From contig NZ_AP026968.1 of the NCBI RefSeq assembly GCF_037076355.1, positions 1,690,501 through 1,754,500 of the forward strand: DNA of 64,000 nucleotides, written 5' to 3'. Shown in pieces: positions 1-8,441 of the stretch. The stretch is from Streptococcus parapneumoniae. GTDB lineage: Bacteria > Bacillota > Bacilli > Lactobacillales > Streptococcaceae. Every line of letters starts with the position of its first letter. Position 1 is the first letter of the stretch. A model generated the notes under the pieces. It was not told the DNA's origin. It saw only the letters and a program-made list of their open reading frames with translations, and made no database searches. The position numbers and the translations under genes were made by a program.

Positions 1-55
1 TGACAAAAAAATCTAGTTTTTCCCGCAGTTTCGATTGAATTTCTTCTAGCTTCAT
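1..55 (-). CDS. 5' end of an unidentified gene (partial)
   Basis: An ATG at 55-53 opens a frame reading MKLEEIQSKLREKLDFFV and runs off the left edge. A Shine-Dalgarno-like GAAAGGG lies about 9 nt upstream, in the 21-nt gap after the vncS stop. The gene is therefore probably co-transcribed with vncRS. Only 18 codons are visible, so the product cannot be named. Confidence 0.55.
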   Translation of the reverse strand, partial: MKLEEIQSKLREKLDFFV

Positions 56-76
56 CTATGTAAACCCTTTCTATAT

Positions 77-1405
77 CTAGTCTTGGGCGACTTTTGGAAA
101 AGCTATAAAGAAGGTTAAACGATTCTCCTTCATCTCAAAACGATAAGCTAATTTTTCATGTTCTAATAGACTCTTGACCACAAAGAGCCCCATCCCAGAC
201 CCCTTGGCCTTGCGACTAGCATTGTCAGAAAAAGACTGGGCTAGTTTTTCTTGTTCCTCTGAGCTACAGCTATTTTCGATAAAAAGTTCCCCTTCTCTTT
301 CTCCAATGCCAACCAAGCCGCCTGGAACAGAGTGCTTGATGGCGTTGCTGATGAGATTAGACAGGATCAACTTCATGACTGATGGATTTAGATAGGCCTG
401 CTGATGGGACAAGCTATTGTCTATCTGAAGCTCTCTTTCCTTGGCTAGCAAGGCATAATCCTTAACCAGACTTTGCGTCATCTGGTGTAGGTCAATTTCT
501 TCCCTATCATCTCGTAATTCCTGTACAGAAGAGAGAGAAAGTATCTGGAGAACGTGATGATTGAGCTCATCCACAATCCCCAAGGCAACTCCCAGATAGT
601 GATCTCTATCCTTATAACGACCGATGTTTTCTTTCATGTTTTCAATCAGGATTTTCAAACTAGCCAGAGGTGTTTTCAATTCATGAGAAGCCCCTCGTAG
701 GAATTCGACCTTCATCTTTTCCAGCTGGAGAATGGCTTCATTCTTGTCATGCAAGTCCGCAATGACAGTCAAAAGATGCTGGTAAAGGCTATTGATTTGT
801 TCCTTTAGATCACCAATCTCATCCTTGGAATCCACGCGCAATCGCACTTGGGCATCCAAATCCATCATTCTACGAGTCACCCGCTTGATTTCCAAAATCG
901 GGGCCACAATGGTCCGAGCATAGATGTAGGCCACCAAGAGGGAAATTAGAAAGGATGCCAGCAAGGTATAGGGGAGAAATTGGAGACTGATCTGCTCTGC
1001 TTCCTTTTGCAAGTCCATGGAAGCTAAAAATTGCAGGGTCATGGTGCCACCGTCTTGCGTTTTCACCTCACGCTCCTCGATAAAAAGAGATGTTGTCTGA
1101 CGTTCCGTATCCAGAGGAAGACTGCCCTTGACTTCTAACTTGTCCTCGGTCATCTCTCCCTTGACTGTCCCCTTGATCTCACTGGTCTGAGAATACAAGT
1201 CTAATACTTGCTCAATGCTTTGTCTATCCTTTCCCTCTAGGGATTTAGCAATGGCTGTTGCCTTCTGGCCAATGGTTTCCTGACGATGGCTCAGATAAGT
1301 CGAGGGAAAAAGAAAATAAATGGCTAAATGGAGACAGACGACTAGAACACTAAAAATCGAGAAGGTATAGATAAATATCTTTGTAAATAAACCTGTTCGT
1401 TTCAT
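77..1405 (-). CDS. vncS: VncS sensor histidine kinase
   Basis: Membrane sensor kinase that would phosphorylate VncR. The 442 residues show a transmembrane helix at about 8-32, an extracytoplasmic region, a second helix at about 146-164, a HAMP-like linker, and an H-box GASHELKTPL with the likely phospho-acceptor His241. The N-box (SNLISNAIKHS) and G-box (GSGMGLFVV) complete the ATPase domain. Its ATG overlaps the vncR stop (ATGA), which indicates translational coupling. Length and sequence agree with pneumococcal VncS as I recall it. In pneumococcus the system has been linked to vancomycin tolerance and Pep27 signalling, a role that has been disputed. The usual peptide gene looks damaged here, so the stimulus is uncertain. 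Confidence 0.93.
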   Translation of the reverse strand: MKRTGLFTKIFIYTFSIFSVLVVCLHLAIYFLFPSTYLSHRQETIGQKATAIAKSLEGKDRQSIEQVLDLYSQTSEIKGTVKGEMTEDKLEVKGSLPLDTERQTTSLFIEEREVKTQDGGTMTLQFLASMDLQKEAEQISLQFLPYTLLASFLISLLVAYIYARTIVAPILEIKRVTRRMMDLDAQVRLRVDSKDEIGDLKEQINSLYQHLLTVIADLHDKNEAILQLEKMKVEFLRGASHELKTPLASLKILIENMKENIGRYKDRDHYLGVALGIVDELNHHVLQILSLSSVQELRDDREEIDLHQMTQSLVKDYALLAKERELQIDNSLSHQQAYLNPSVMKLILSNLISNAIKHSVPGGLVGIGEREGELFIENSCSSEEQEKLAQSFSDNASRKAKGSGMGLFVVKSLLEHEKLAYRFEMKENRLTFFIAFPKVAQD

Positions 1406-2058
1406 TTTCGCTCCAATTTATAACCAACATTGCGCACAGTGAGGATGCAGTCCAGGTCTAGCTTTTTCCGCAGTTCCTTGATATAAACATCAATGACTCG
1501 GTCAAAGGGAACCTCATCTGTCGCCTTCCAGACTGCATCGATAATCTGAGAACGAGTCAAGGCTCTTCCTTCATTTTTCACCAAATAATCAAGAATTTCT
1601 AACTCTTTGGCATTGATAGCTACTTCCTCACCTGCGAGGCTTGCACTGTAGCTTTCAAAGTCCACCTTGGCATCCTTGTAAGAAAAGATTCTTCCCGTAT
1701 CATAATAGCGCTTGAAAATCGCATCCACCCTCACTTTTAAGAGGGAGAGGGAGAAGGGCTTTTCCAGATAGCCATCTGCTAGCGAAGCAAAGGCAGTCAT
1801 CTTGTATTCTTCATCCTGAAAGGCAGTCAACATCAAAACAGGAACCTGACTGGTTTTACGAATTTCCGCTAGGACTTCTAAGCCATTGAGCTTTGGCATC
1901 TGGATATCCAGTAAAACTAAGGCTACTTCATAGCTGGAAAATTTTTCTAAGGCTTCCTGACCATCCGCCGCCTCAATGGTTTCATAACCACAATCCGTCA
2001 AATAATCACTGATCCCCTCACGGATCATCTCTTCATCTTCTACAATTAAAATTTTCAT
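1402..2058 (-). CDS. vncR: VncR response regulator, OmpR family
   Basis: DNA-binding response regulator paired with VncS. The receiver domain at residues 1-120 carries the acidic pair EDEE near the N terminus and the phospho-acceptor Asp51 in LLDIQMP. The winged-helix output domain covers about residues 125-218 (NAKELEILDYLVKNEGRALTRSQI). The gene heads the vncRS unit and has its own predicted promoter at 2115-2143. It is now separated from the vex transporter genes by the LysM-protein gene. Confidence 0.93.
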   Translation of the reverse strand: MKILIVEDEEMIREGISDYLTDCGYETIEAADGQEALEKFSSYEVALVLLDIQMPKLNGLEVLAEIRKTSQVPVLMLTAFQDEEYKMTAFASLADGYLEKPFSLSLLKVRVDAIFKRYYDTGRIFSYKDAKVDFESYSASLAGEEVAINAKELEILDYLVKNEGRALTRSQIIDAVWKATDEVPFDRVIDVYIKELRKKLDLDCILTVRNVGYKLERK

Positions 2059-2114
2059 ACTTTAACTGCTCTCTATTTTTTATTTTTCTTAGAATAACTA
2101 CCTACTCTACTTTT

Positions 2115-2156
2115 ATTATAGCCTCTTACTGACCTTTTGTCTGTAAGCAACTGACC
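2115..2156 (-). promoter_or_regulatory. Predicted vncR promoter with repeated ACTGACC
   Basis: On the minus strand a TATAAT (2115-2120) is preceded, 17 nt upstream, by CAGACA (2138-2143). The TATAAT is about 57 nt before the vncR ATG. On the plus strand ACTGACC occurs at about 2129 and again at about 2150, one 21-bp step apart. That is the spacing expected for an OmpR-type direct-repeat operator, so autoregulation is possible but inferred. Confidence 0.5.
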
Positions 2157-2163
2157 ACTAGAT

Positions 2164-2189
2164 AAAACAAAGAGAGCCTATCGCTCTCT
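2164..2189 (-). terminator. Intrinsic terminator of the LysM-protein gene
   Basis: A 7-bp stem AGAGAGC/GCTCTCT with a 5-nt loop is followed on the minus strand by the T-rich stretch TTGTTTTATC. It lies 33 nt after the LysM-protein stop codon and before the vncR promoter, so it separates the two units. Confidence 0.8.
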
Positions 2190-2221
2190 CTGCTTGCATT
2201 TCACTCTCTGTGGAATGAAGG

Positions 2222-5200
2222 TTATTTAGCTGCTTTTGAAAATGTTACAACGTAATTATAATCTTTCCCATTAGCTTGATAGACATAGTCCTCTTTGAAA
2301 GTATAGCCGCGTTTGCTCAACTCTTCTTTCTTAGCATCAACTTGGCTCTTGACAGCTGCTTTAACCTCTTCATTTGTTGAACCAGCTGCGACTTCAAGAG
2401 AAGTTCCATCGATATATCCTAGGAAACCTGCAATATCTTTCATTTTATCAAAGTTATAAAATACATTTACTTTGACCTTTTGAGGAGCTGGCTGTTCTAG
2501 ACTTCTACGATTTCTGCTAGCGCGTGGTTGAACTGCTGGAGCCATCCTGAAACCTGTGGTTCCTGTAGTTTCCTTAGTGAAAGTTACTACGTAATTAAAG
2601 TTTTTCACATCAGTATCTTGCTCAAATACTATTTCTTTTTTTACTGTATATCCACGTTTATTTAATTCTTGAACTTTAGCTTGAATTTTTGCTTCAACTA
2701 ATTCTTTTGCCCGCTCTTTACTTGTTCCAGCAGGAATCGTAACAGTATTGTCTTCACCAGGATCACCAAAGAAACCTGGAATATCTTTCATACCATCAAA
2801 ATTATAATAAAGTGAAACTGTGTTTTGAGGTTCCTCAATACTTCTCCGACGACGAGTTACTCGAGGTTGGTAAGTTCCTGCACTTCGGAATCCTGAGTTA
2901 CCAGTTGTAGAACTGTCTGACGTTGCCGCAGGTTGTGTTTGTGATGAGTCTTCAGATGAGGACGGCTGAGAAGATGGATTGCTAGAAGTTAGTGCGCTGT
3001 TTGCTACTGTACTATTTTCATCAATAGTTGTTCCGCCAGCATGGCTTTCGATTGGTTTAGTATAATCTGCTGCCCCTTCTATAGTCGCTCCTGGAGTTTG
3101 AATACTTTGACTCAAAGTCTCATATTCATCAACTAACTGAGTTTGTTTTTCAAAATCTGTCTCCTCAGCTAGTTTTTTATAATAGAGATTTGTCAGTTCA
3201 TTTAATCTATCTCGAGCCTCTTGTTTTTGAGTATCATCTAAATCACTAGTAGAAATAGCTTCCTCAGCTAGTTTTTTATGATCATCAATCGCAGCTTTAT
3301 TACTATCTTCAGTTTCTTTCTCTAGAGACTTCTCTGAACCATCATGTTCTTCAGCTGGTGCATCGCTTTGTAATTTTTCTGAGTCTGAATTAAGTGACTC
3401 TGAGTTTCCGTCTCCAGTCGAAGCTTCAGTATTTTGTGAATTTGTTTCTGCGTTATTATCTTCTGTTACTGAAGTTGATGAATCCGCTCCTGAATGCGAT
3501 GAATCAACTGATTGATTTACAGTTTCTTCTGTATTTGTAGAGGTTTCTGGAGCTATTGTATCTCCTGTAGCTGAATCCTCAGCTGACGGTGTTGTCGCTT
3601 CAGAACTTGTATTTGAAGCTTCTTCTGTTGTTTCAGATTTACCTTCTTCTCCAACTGGCTGTGTAGCGGTACTGGTCTCACCTGAAGTACCTGTTTCTTC
3701 GCTTTCTGTACCTGAAACAGTTGATTCTACTTCTTTTGATTCTGAAGATTCTTCTACTTGTTGACCCTGATTTCCTGAAGTTGTACCCTCTGACGCTGGT
3801 TCTAACTCTTCAACTTTCGTAGTTTCTGATTTCTGTTCAGATTCTACATTAGCTCCGTCTGTTCCTTCAGCTCCTGTAGTTGTTGCTCCTGATGTCTCTG
3901 AAACCTCTGCTGTCGGCTCTGTTGTTTCTGCTCCCTCATTCGATACTTCTGTACCTGATGATTGTTCTTCTGCTTTTGACTCTTTTCCTTGATCACCTGT
4001 AGTCCCTGCTCCTGGTGTTTCTGAAACCTCCGCTGTTGGTTCTGCCCCTGCTTCTTCAGCTGGTTCATCGCTTTGTAATTTTTCTTCATTAGAGGTTGAA
4101 TCGCTTGAGCTAGAAGTCGCTTCATCAGAAGCTCCTTCTACTGGTTGACCTGATTCTCCTGAAGCTTCTCCTTCTGAGACGGTTGTTTCTGCAGTTGGTG
4201 TTTCTTCTGTAGATTTCGTTGTTGATTCTGAAGGGACTTCACCTGAACCGTGACCTATTGCTGTACTATCACCATCAATTGTAGTTCCATCATTTCTACC
4301 ATTCGACAAACCTTCTTTACTATAATCTGGCCCATTGAATTCCTCTCCCGGAACTTCAAAACCATCAATTTCATTTTGATAATATTCTGTAACGCTAATT
4401 ACTTTCTCTTCATCATTCGCCTCTGTTATAGCTGCTACTGCTTCATTTTTTAAAGCTTCTAATCCCCTTTTTAAGTCATTTTTTTTGTTTTCATCAGAAA
4501 GTTTATTAATTATTTCTAATTTCCGATTATAAACAGTCATTATATTTTCGTTAATACTATCGTCTTTAGCTTTTTTAACAGGATCTTCTTTATCTACTGA
4601 ATTTTCTCCATTTTTTTCTGGGTTCCCCGTATTTGTTCTGTCTGTTTCTTCTTTTTCTGCTACAACTGTCTCGTTTTCTTTAGCTGGTTGATTCAAATCC
4701 GGAGTTCCTGTTGTGTCTTCCGTTGGTTGCGCTGGAGTTGGTTGTTCTGTTGCTCCCGGCGCTGCTGGGGATTCTTCCGCTGGTGCCGCTGGAGTTGGTG
4801 TCTCTGTTGTTCCCGGCGCTGCTGTGGTTTCTTCTGTTGGTTTCTTTGGCGCTGGAGTTTCTGTTACTCCTGGCGCTGCTGGGCTTCCTTCTGCTGGTGC
4901 CGCTGGAGCTGGTTGTTCTGTCGTTCCTGGCGCTGCTGGGGTTTCTTCCGCTGGTGTCGCTGGCGCTAGCGTTTCTGTTGTGCCTGACGTTGCTGGGTGG
5001 TCTTCCGCTGGTGTCGCTGGAGTTGGTGTCTCTGTTGTTCCTGGAACTGCTGGGGTTTCTTCCGCTGGTGCCGCTGGAGTTGGTGTCTCTGTTGCTCCCG
5101 GCGCTGCTGGGGATTCTTCCGCCGGTTGTGCTGGCGCTGGCGTTTCTGTTGTTCCTGGCGCTGCTGGGGTTTCTTCCGCTGGTGCCGCTGGAGTTGGTGT

Positions 5201-5884
5201 CTCTGTTGCTCCTGGCGCTGCTGGGGATTCTTCCGTTGGTTTCGTTGGCGCTGGAGTTTCTGTTGTACCTGGCGCTGCTGGGGATTCTTCCGTTGGCTGT
5301 GCTGGCGCTGGGGATTCTTCCGCCGGTTGTGCTGGCGCTGAGGTTGATGGTTCTTCCACTTTCGGCGATGATACTGCTGGTGTTTCCACAACTACTGGTG
5401 TCGTTTGTTTAACAGTAGTAGTTTGCTCTCCAGTTACAGTATCTGTCTTTGTTTCAACTTCATAACTTTGACGGCTACCAGAATTATCAATCGACACTTG
5501 CTGTCTTTTTACTTCTGTATTTCCATCTTTTAGAAAAGCTTCTTCGCTAAAATACAATTTATTATTAGCAAAAATCAAATCTCTATTTGCAATACGATTT
5601 ATCTCAACCAAACTATCAACAGATAGCCCCGTTGCCCCACTAATAGCACTCAGTGTATCTCCCCACTTAATTGTGTAGTGTGATAAATTGTTTATATTTT
5701 GAATATCAGCTTTTACTTCTGCAACTGTTCTGGCTACCCAGACACCATCTTGTTCATTAGCTGATACAGTTGGAGCTAAAAAGCCCAGACCTAGTAGAAT
5801 CACACCTGTCGCAACAATTGCACCAGTTCTCAATTTTCTAAAACCACGGAGGGACAAGCTTCCTCTAACATTTGTTTGTCTCAT
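2222..5884 (-). CDS. LysM-domain secreted surface protein with Pro-rich repeats
   Basis: Predicted exported wall-binding protein of 1,220 residues. A signal peptide spans about residues 1-42, with likely cleavage after VSA. A single LysM domain (about 69-113, HYTIKWGDTLSAISG) should bind peptidoglycan. A Pro-rich repeat region follows at about 165-400, then a Ser/Thr/Glu-rich low-complexity stretch. This stretch contains two predicted helical segments, each followed by a GTTID-x-STA motif. At the C terminus are two homologous domains of about 85 residues (about 1020-1105 and 1136-1220) sharing YNFD-MKDI-GF, KRGYT and NYVVTF. Each is preceded by an Arg-rich linker (RRRRS and RNRRS). No LPXTG motif is present, so attachment would rest on LysM. 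The family is unknown to me and the role (adhesin or wall protein) is inferred. Confidence 0.85.
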   Translation of the reverse strand: MRQTNVRGSLSLRGFRKLRTGAIVATGVILLGLGFLAPTVSANEQDGVWVARTVAEVKADIQNINNLSHYTIKWGDTLSAISGATGLSVDSLVEINRIANRDLIFANNKLYFSEEAFLKDGNTEVKRQQVSIDNSGSRQSYEVETKTDTVTGEQTTTVKQTTPVVVETPAVSSPKVEEPSTSAPAQPAEESPAPAQPTEESPAAPGTTETPAPTKPTEESPAAPGATETPTPAAPAEETPAAPGTTETPAPAQPAEESPAAPGATETPTPAAPAEETPAVPGTTETPTPATPAEDHPATSGTTETLAPATPAEETPAAPGTTEQPAPAAPAEGSPAAPGVTETPAPKKPTEETTAAPGTTETPTPAAPAEESPAAPGATEQPTPAQPTEDTTGTPDLNQPAKENETVVAEKEETDRTNTGNPEKNGENSVDKEDPVKKAKDDSINENIMTVYNRKLEIINKLSDENKKNDLKRGLEALKNEAVAAITEANDEEKVISVTEYYQNEIDGFEVPGEEFNGPDYSKEGLSNGRNDGTTIDGDSTAIGHGSGEVPSESTTKSTEETPTAETTVSEGEASGESGQPVEGASDEATSSSSDSTSNEEKLQSDEPAEEAGAEPTAEVSETPGAGTTGDQGKESKAEEQSSGTEVSNEGAETTEPTAEVSETSGATTTGAEGTDGANVESEQKSETTKVEELEPASEGTTSGNQGQQVEESSESKEVESTVSGTESEETGTSGETSTATQPVGEEGKSETTEEASNTSSEATTPSAEDSATGDTIAPETSTNTEETVNQSVDSSHSGADSSTSVTEDNNAETNSQNTEASTGDGNSESLNSDSEKLQSDAPAEEHDGSEKSLEKETEDSNKAAIDDHKKLAEEAISTSDLDDTQKQEARDRLNELTNLYYKKLAEETDFEKQTQLVDEYETLSQSIQTPGATIEGAADYTKPIESHAGGTTIDENSTVANSALTSSNPSSQPSSSEDSSQTQPAATSDSSTTGNSGFRSAGTYQPRVTRRRRSIEEPQNTVSLYYNFDGMKDIPGFFGDPGEDNTVTIPAGTSKERAKELVEAKIQAKVQELNKRGYTVKKEIVFEQDTDVKNFNYVVTFTKETTGTTGFRMAPAVQPRASRNRRSLEQPAPQKVKVNVFYNFDKMKDIAGFLGYIDGTSLEVAAGSTNEEVKAAVKSQVDAKKEELSKRGYTFKEDYVYQANGKDYNYVVTFSKAAK
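4713..5342 (-). repeat. Tandem Pro/Thr/Glu-rich 19-codon repeats
   Basis: About ten degenerate copies of a roughly 57-bp unit encode variants of AAPGTTETPAPAQPAEES inside the LysM-protein gene. Reverse-strand reading frames stay open across the tract only because of the skewed composition. Such tracts usually vary in copy number between strains and act as an extended spacer through the wall. Confidence 0.85.
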
Positions 5885-5979
5885 AATGTTTATTTTTCCT
5901 CACTATTCTATATTTTCCAAAGTAAACCCTGCCTAGGTCTACTAGCCTATGTTTGCGATATGGATAGGCTTCTACAGAT

Positions 5980-6069
5980 TTATCTATCTATTTTCAAGAT
6001 AAGATTTCTATAGATTTTTATGCACAATTCCATATATAAGTTGTGAAATTCCTTTCTAATAAATTCCAT
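5980..6069 (-). pseudogene. 29-codon frame with Pep27-like N terminus
   Basis: A frame of 29 codons starts at ATG 6069 and reads MEFIRKEFHNLYMELC onward. Residues 5-10 (RKEFHN) match the N terminus of pneumococcal Pep27 as I remember it, with the Pep27 initiator Met replaced by Ile. The rest of the sequence is unrelated to Pep27. Pep27 is encoded between vex3 and vncR in pneumococcus, and this frame lies in that interval. The ATG lacks a convincing ribosome-binding site. The frame may be a relic, or a chance part of the leader of the LysM-protein gene. Confidence 0.4.
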
Positions 6070-6075
6070 AGCTTT

Positions 6076-6105
6076 AGTATATCATATTTAAACACTAAAG
6101 TACAA
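6076..6105 (-). promoter_or_regulatory. Predicted promoter of the LysM-protein gene
   Basis: Minus-strand TTGTAC (6100-6105), an 18-nt spacer and TATACT (6076-6081). A transcript from here would have a leader of about 185 nt before the LysM-protein ATG and would include the 29-codon frame. Confidence 0.45.
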
Positions 6106-6116
6106 AGAAAGCAACT

Positions 6117-6144
6117 GAAAGCAATGATTTTCACCACTGCTTTC
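6117..6144 (-). terminator. Terminator-like hairpin after vex3
   Basis: Ten-base arms GAAAGCAGTG and CATTGCTTTC on the minus strand pair with one G-U and leave an 8-nt loop. The following sequence is pyrimidine-rich but has no clean T run. It lies about 97 nt past the vex3 stop and just upstream of the predicted LysM-gene promoter, so it probably ends vex transcription only partly. Confidence 0.45.
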
Positions 6145-6240
6145 GGCTCTATTTTGTATTGTTAAATATCCATTCTCTATCCACCATTCTGGAATAGAAA
6201 AACAAGATGCAATCTTTATTCCAGACTAATTTTTTCAAAC

Positions 6241-7620
6241 TTATTCACTATCCAGCAAGAGCTCTTTTGGTTGTTTTCTGAGGAGATTGCTTGATGCAAG
6301 CGCCATAACGAGAACGACTAGAACTAAAGCAAGAACAAAAACGAGGATAAAGTCTGATGTCTGAATGGAAATATCTAGGCTCGACAAGGTCTTGCTAAAG
6401 CCATCTACTTCTGCACCACCACCAAGGTTAGAGGCCTGAGCCGCCTTACTAGCCTGTTTGGCAACACCTGAAGTCACATTGGCAAGGACAGTATTTCCGA
6501 TTGCACGCGCTGTGTAAGTAGCTAAGAAGTAAGCAGAAACAAGAGCAGGGATGGCAATCAAGATGGATTCAGTGATGAATTGACCCAAGATACTTGCCTG
6601 CTTGAGACCGATAGAGAGGAGAATTCCCACTTCCTTGCGACGGGCATTGATCCAAAGGCTGAGCAAGAGGGCAAGGAGAAGGACTGAGAAGCTCAAGCTA
6701 CCCCAGAAGAGGAGATTGGCCATCTTGTACATACCAGATATGGATTGCTCAAGAGCTGGGTAGTTAGAGGAGCTCTTCACCAGTGTATAGCTCTTCCAGT
6801 TGATACCACTGATGCCATTCAACTCTTTCATAACATCATCCAAGTTCTTGTCCGCTGTTACAAAGAAGGTAGCGTCCCCGTAAATAGCTGTGTCTTCTGT
6901 GTATCCATAAAGTTTTGCAGCAGTGTGAATGTCTGTGATAGCTGTATTTTCATAGAGTTCTTGGGAGTAGGTTACTGCTGACTTATTGTGGCCATCAAAG
7001 AGTCCCTTGATTGTCACTTCGACTGTTTCCTTGGCTCCTTTTTCATTGTCTGCATCGTAGATATTAGAGTCTAGTTTGACCTTGTCCCCTACTTTCCAGC
7101 CGTGTTTGGCTGCCAAGTCCTTGTGCAGGAGAATCTTGTCCTTGTCATCGTTGGTTAGGTGCTCACCTTCGACCAGCTTATAAGAACCAGAGACAAACTT
7201 GTCTTCTTTAGAGGAGTCATTGACACCTGTAATCATCAAGCTACTTCCAAAATGTTTGGCACGGTCAGGTGTCAGATTTTTCTTGGTTTCTGGAGTTTCG
7301 ATAAGTTCATATCCAGTCAAATCTCCGATAGCGTTGATGCGTTTCACATAAGACTCAATGGCCTTGTTTTCGGTGATTTTTTTGATATCTTCACCCTTGA
7401 TATTCCCAGCACCACGTGGCGTTCCTTGATTGACGCGACGATTGATTTGCATGGAGAAGCTATTGGTGATATTTTTAAAGGTCTCCTGAGAAGCCTTGGC
7501 AGTAGCTCCCTTGATCGACAAGCCGACCAAACTCAAGCTCGCCATGAGGAGAATAATCAGGAAGATGACAATCGATTTGAAAAACTTCCTTGTAACATAG
7601 GCAAATGCATTGTGTAACAT
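6241..7620 (-). CDS. vex3: Vex3 ABC transporter permease
   Basis: Membrane subunit of the Vex exporter, FtsX/MacB-like. The 459 residues comprise an N-terminal transmembrane helix (about 15-38), a large extracytoplasmic domain (about 40-300), and three C-terminal helices (about 305-325, 350-375 and 425-450). The ARRKEVGILLSIG motif is typical of this permease class. It is the last gene of vex1-vex2-vex3, 55 nt after vex2. In pneumococcus the transporter has been associated with Pep27 export. The substrate here is unknown because the peptide gene is degraded or absent. Confidence 0.9.
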   Translation of the reverse strand: MLHNAFAYVTRKFFKSIVIFLIILLMASLSLVGLSIKGATAKASQETFKNITNSFSMQINRRVNQGTPRGAGNIKGEDIKKITENKAIESYVKRINAIGDLTGYELIETPETKKNLTPDRAKHFGSSLMITGVNDSSKEDKFVSGSYKLVEGEHLTNDDKDKILLHKDLAAKHGWKVGDKVKLDSNIYDADNEKGAKETVEVTIKGLFDGHNKSAVTYSQELYENTAITDIHTAAKLYGYTEDTAIYGDATFFVTADKNLDDVMKELNGISGINWKSYTLVKSSSNYPALEQSISGMYKMANLLFWGSLSFSVLLLALLLSLWINARRKEVGILLSIGLKQASILGQFITESILIAIPALVSAYFLATYTARAIGNTVLANVTSGVAKQASKAAQASNLGGGAEVDGFSKTLSSLDISIQTSDFILVFVLALVLVVLVMALASSNLLRKQPKELLLDSE

Positions 7621-7675
7621 AGGTTCCCTTTCTAGATGTTGTTCTATTTTATAGTTCTAACAGAAAAAGCTCGTA

Positions 7676-8323
7676 TTATTTCGTAGTATTGCGAGTTTCA
7701 GTCAGTTTCTTATCCTTCAACTCAAGTGTAATGTCTGACGCTTGTGCCACTTCTTTGCTGTGGGTGACGACGATAACACATTTACCTGTTTTCTGGGCAA
7801 GTGATTTGAGCAGTTCGACAATATCTCCAGCAGTTTTAGGGTCCAGATTTCCCGTTGGCTCATCAGCTAAGATAACTGGAGCTTCTGATACCAAACTACG
7901 TGCAATGGCAACACGTTGCTGTTGACCACCTGATAACTGAAGAACATTCCGCTTAATCTGACTTTCATCCAAACCAAGCTCAAGCAGTGTATCCTTGCTT
8001 GCCTTTTTATTGACCAAGCGGATATTTTCCAGTGGAGAAAGATAATCTATCAAGTTATAATTTTGAAAGACCAGGGAAATATGGTGCATGCGATGGTAAG
8101 AATAGCCCTTCTTACGAATATCCTCTCCTTGAAAAAGGATAGAACCTTCAACAGGACTATCTAGACCAGCCAGTAGAGACAAGAGAGTGGATTTTCCTGC
8201 TCCTGACTCACCAATAATACTGTAAAATTTCCCGGGTTCAAAATGATAATTAATCTGATATAGGACTGCTTCAGCAGTGTTTTTATAACGATAGGTAAGG
8301 TCTTGTAATTGTAATAAAGTCAT
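7676..8323 (-). CDS. vex2: Vex2 ABC transporter ATPase
   Basis: Nucleotide-binding subunit that powers the Vex1-Vex3 permease pair. Walker A GESGAGKST is at residues 38-46, a Q-loop at FQNYN, the ABC signature LSGGQQQR at 130-137, and Walker B VILADEP from 150, followed by the D-loop (TGNLD) and the H-loop (VTHSKE). At 215 residues it is the size of a MacB/LolD-type ATPase. A BOX repeat fills most of the 118-nt gap separating it from vex1. Confidence 0.93.
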   Translation of the reverse strand: MTLLQLQDLTYRYKNTAEAVLYQINYHFEPGKFYSIIGESGAGKSTLLSLLAGLDSPVEGSILFQGEDIRKKGYSYHRMHHISLVFQNYNLIDYLSPLENIRLVNKKASKDTLLELGLDESQIKRNVLQLSGGQQQRVAIARSLVSEAPVILADEPTGNLDPKTAGDIVELLKSLAQKTGKCVIVVTHSKEVAQASDITLELKDKKLTETRNTTK

Positions 8324-8338
8324 GATTTCTCCTTCTTA

Positions 8339-8441
8339 TACTCAATGAAAATCAAAGATTAAACTAGGAAGCTAGCCGTAGGCTGTACTTGAGTACGGCA
8401 AGGCGAAGCTGACACGGTTTAAATTTGATTTTCGAAGAGTA
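8339..8441 (-). repeat. BOX element (A-C form) between vex1 and vex2
   Basis: On the minus strand this reads boxA (TACTCTTCGAAAATC, then a GCCTTGCCGTA core) followed directly by boxC, ending TTTTCATTGAGTA. No boxB is present. BOX elements are mobile RNA-folding repeats of pneumococcus and relatives. This one ends immediately next to the vex1 stop codon (8442-8444) and ahead of the vex2 ribosome-binding site, so the operon transcript would carry its stem. Confidence 0.88.

Noticed and set aside
4711..5465. Several long plus-strand and minus-strand frames over the Pro-rich repeat
   Set aside because: They are by-products of biased composition in the LysM-protein gene and read as low-complexity Leu, Trp/Cys or Gln/Arg repeats.
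8339..8441. RUP repeat instead of BOX
   Set aside because: The core complementary to GGCAAGGCGACGCTGACG-like sequence and the boxC end identify BOX. I could not match it to RUP.
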